A program made the translations under genes and the position numbers. A stretch of DNA of 64,000 bases, taken from assembly GCA_963791575.1 (NCBI GenBank), contig CAWBSY010000008.1, positions 186,001 to 250,000 on the forward strand. Direction: 5' to 3'. This stretch comes from JAOAPG01 sp963791575 (GTDB taxonomy: Bacteria > Acidobacteriota > Terriglobia > Terriglobales > Acidobacteriaceae). Under the pieces are notes generated by a model. That model searched no databases and had not been told where the DNA came from. It saw nothing but the letters and a program-made list of their open reading frames with translations. Below are positions 63,189-64,000 of the stretch, in pieces. Numbering within the stretch: the first letter of the stretch is position 1; every line of letters starts with the position of its first letter.

Positions 63189-64000
63189 TGGCGGTGATGG
63201 TCACGTGATCCGGCACGATCTGGCCGACATGGCAGTTCTCGCAATATCGGCCACCAATCTCATCGGCCGGAGCGACCACAGCAGCCCACACCGAGGTTGC
63301 GGCTCCTTGAGGAATTGTCTTCCATTGAAAAGGCCCCTTACCCTGTGCGGCGAGCTGCTGATTGATCTCTTCGACTATTTTTTCGATGCGGCTGGAGTCG
63401 ATGTGGCGATCCAGTTCCGTTCGAATGCCTCCCGGATGCACAGCTGTGGCCCGCACACCGCGGCCCCGATGTCGTTTGTCGAATGCAACGGCGAAGAGGA
63501 TGTTCGCCGTTTTGGATCGGCCATAGGCAAGGAACGGGCTCATACGACGTGCGCTCGAAATTTGGGTCCTCAAGATCAACGTTCGAGTAGCGATGTCCCG
63601 AAGACGACAGATTGATGAGCCGGCCGCCATCGCGGATAAGAGACGCAATCCGGTTGACCAGGACAAAGTGGCCCAGGTGATTCGTCCCAAACTGCGTTTC
63701 GAAGCCGTCCACTGTCTTGCCGAACGGTGTGGCCATCACGCCCGCATTAGCGATCACCACGTCGAGTGGTTCCCCCTTGGCAACCAATTTGTCAGCGCAC
63801 GCGCGCACACTTTTGAGGCTGGCAAGATCGAGCTCAATTAGCTCGAAGCTCCCACCGTGGGCTGCCGCGTCCGTTCGCACCTGCTCGGTTGCAGCTTTCG
63901 CCTTGTTCAGATCCCGTGCCGCACCTACAATCTGAGCGCCGTGTGCCGCCAGAGAGCGCGCGGTTTCAATGCCGATTCCGGCTGAAACACCGGTTACCAG
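63097..64000 (-). CDS. Short-chain dehydrogenase/reductase, N-terminus outside window (one frame break)
   Basis: An SDR resembling retinol dehydrogenase-like oxidoreductases. At the edge VTGVSAGIGIETARSLAAHG gives the TGxxxGIG nucleotide motif, then ELDLASLKSVRACADKL, NNAG-equivalent VVIANAGVMATP, and after a break near 63545 the catalytic YGRSK in FLAYGRSKTANILFAVAFDK. The first frame would continue into Pro/Cys-rich noise; one extra C in GAGCCCG is inferred. The C-terminal SDR tail ends ALWKKSEELVGESF. The region is more GC-rich than what precedes it. The true start lies beyond the window. Confidence 0.82.

Noticed and set aside
1..64000. Search for CRISPR arrays, transposases and phage genes
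   Set aside because: No spaced direct repeats, DDE transposase motifs, terminal inverted repeats or phage structural genes were seen.

Overview
The window reads as chromosomal DNA from a soil-type Acidobacteriota (Terriglobia-like) bacterium. This is inferred from gene content: five scattered PilZ proteins, a multihaem cytochrome c/TPR protein beside two FG-GAP/UnbV proteins, BshA, an HpnK-type deacetylase and many lineage-restricted small proteins. No 16S or ribosomal-protein gene is present to confirm it. There are two tRNA genes (Lys-CTT, Val-TAC), no insertion sequence, no CRISPR array and no phage module.

Layout. 1-7 kb: ATP sulfurylase (partial), an ATP-grasp/PHP gene pair, a PAPS-type sulfotransferase with a beta-propeller partner, a small secreted protein and a GT2 glycosyltransferase; this looks like surface-glycan or sulfation genes. 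7-16.5 kb: two copies of an unusual tandem of tiny overlapping LuxR-type HTH genes, a GAF/zinc-ribbon membrane protein, TrmJ, a SET-domain protein, an OmpR/histidine-kinase pair and a double-PilZ protein. 16.9-26.4 kb: a compact minus-strand operon tkt-tal-pgi-gnd-zwf-glk-pgl that encodes glucose phosphorylation, the oxidative pentose phosphate branch and most of the non-oxidative branch. 26.6-34.1 kb: PilZ, two divergent members of a low-complexity repeat family (LQSGDLAGAQ-type motif), a methyltransferase, a NeuC-like epimerase, DUF4142, a DinB protein and small hypotheticals. 34.3-46.5 kb: tRNA-Lys, a three-gene receiver/HDOD/kinase operon, a pseudouridine synthase, an ABC exporter, rhodanese, PfpI/DJ-1 and a receiver-PilZ protein. 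46.5-57.7 kb: an amidase, multihaem cytochrome-TPR, two FG-GAP/UnbV proteins and an APC permease. 58-64 kb: a LytS-type kinase, BshA, double PilZ, HpnK, tRNA-Val, a truncated response regulator and a partial SDR.

Two patterns cut across the window. First, sigma-54 type -24/-12 elements (GG-N10-GC with near-consensus boxes) lie upstream of both LuxR tandems, the GAF/zinc-ribbon gene and both repeat-family genes, so these accessory genes may form one RpoN-dependent regulon. This is the best candidate for an undescribed system here. Second, more than twenty single-base frame breaks interrupt otherwise well-conserved genes, nearly all equivalent to one extra base and clustered at 47.8-57.7 kb. 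Sequencing or assembly error is the most likely cause. For those genes the coordinates given span the reconstructed full gene across the frame breaks.
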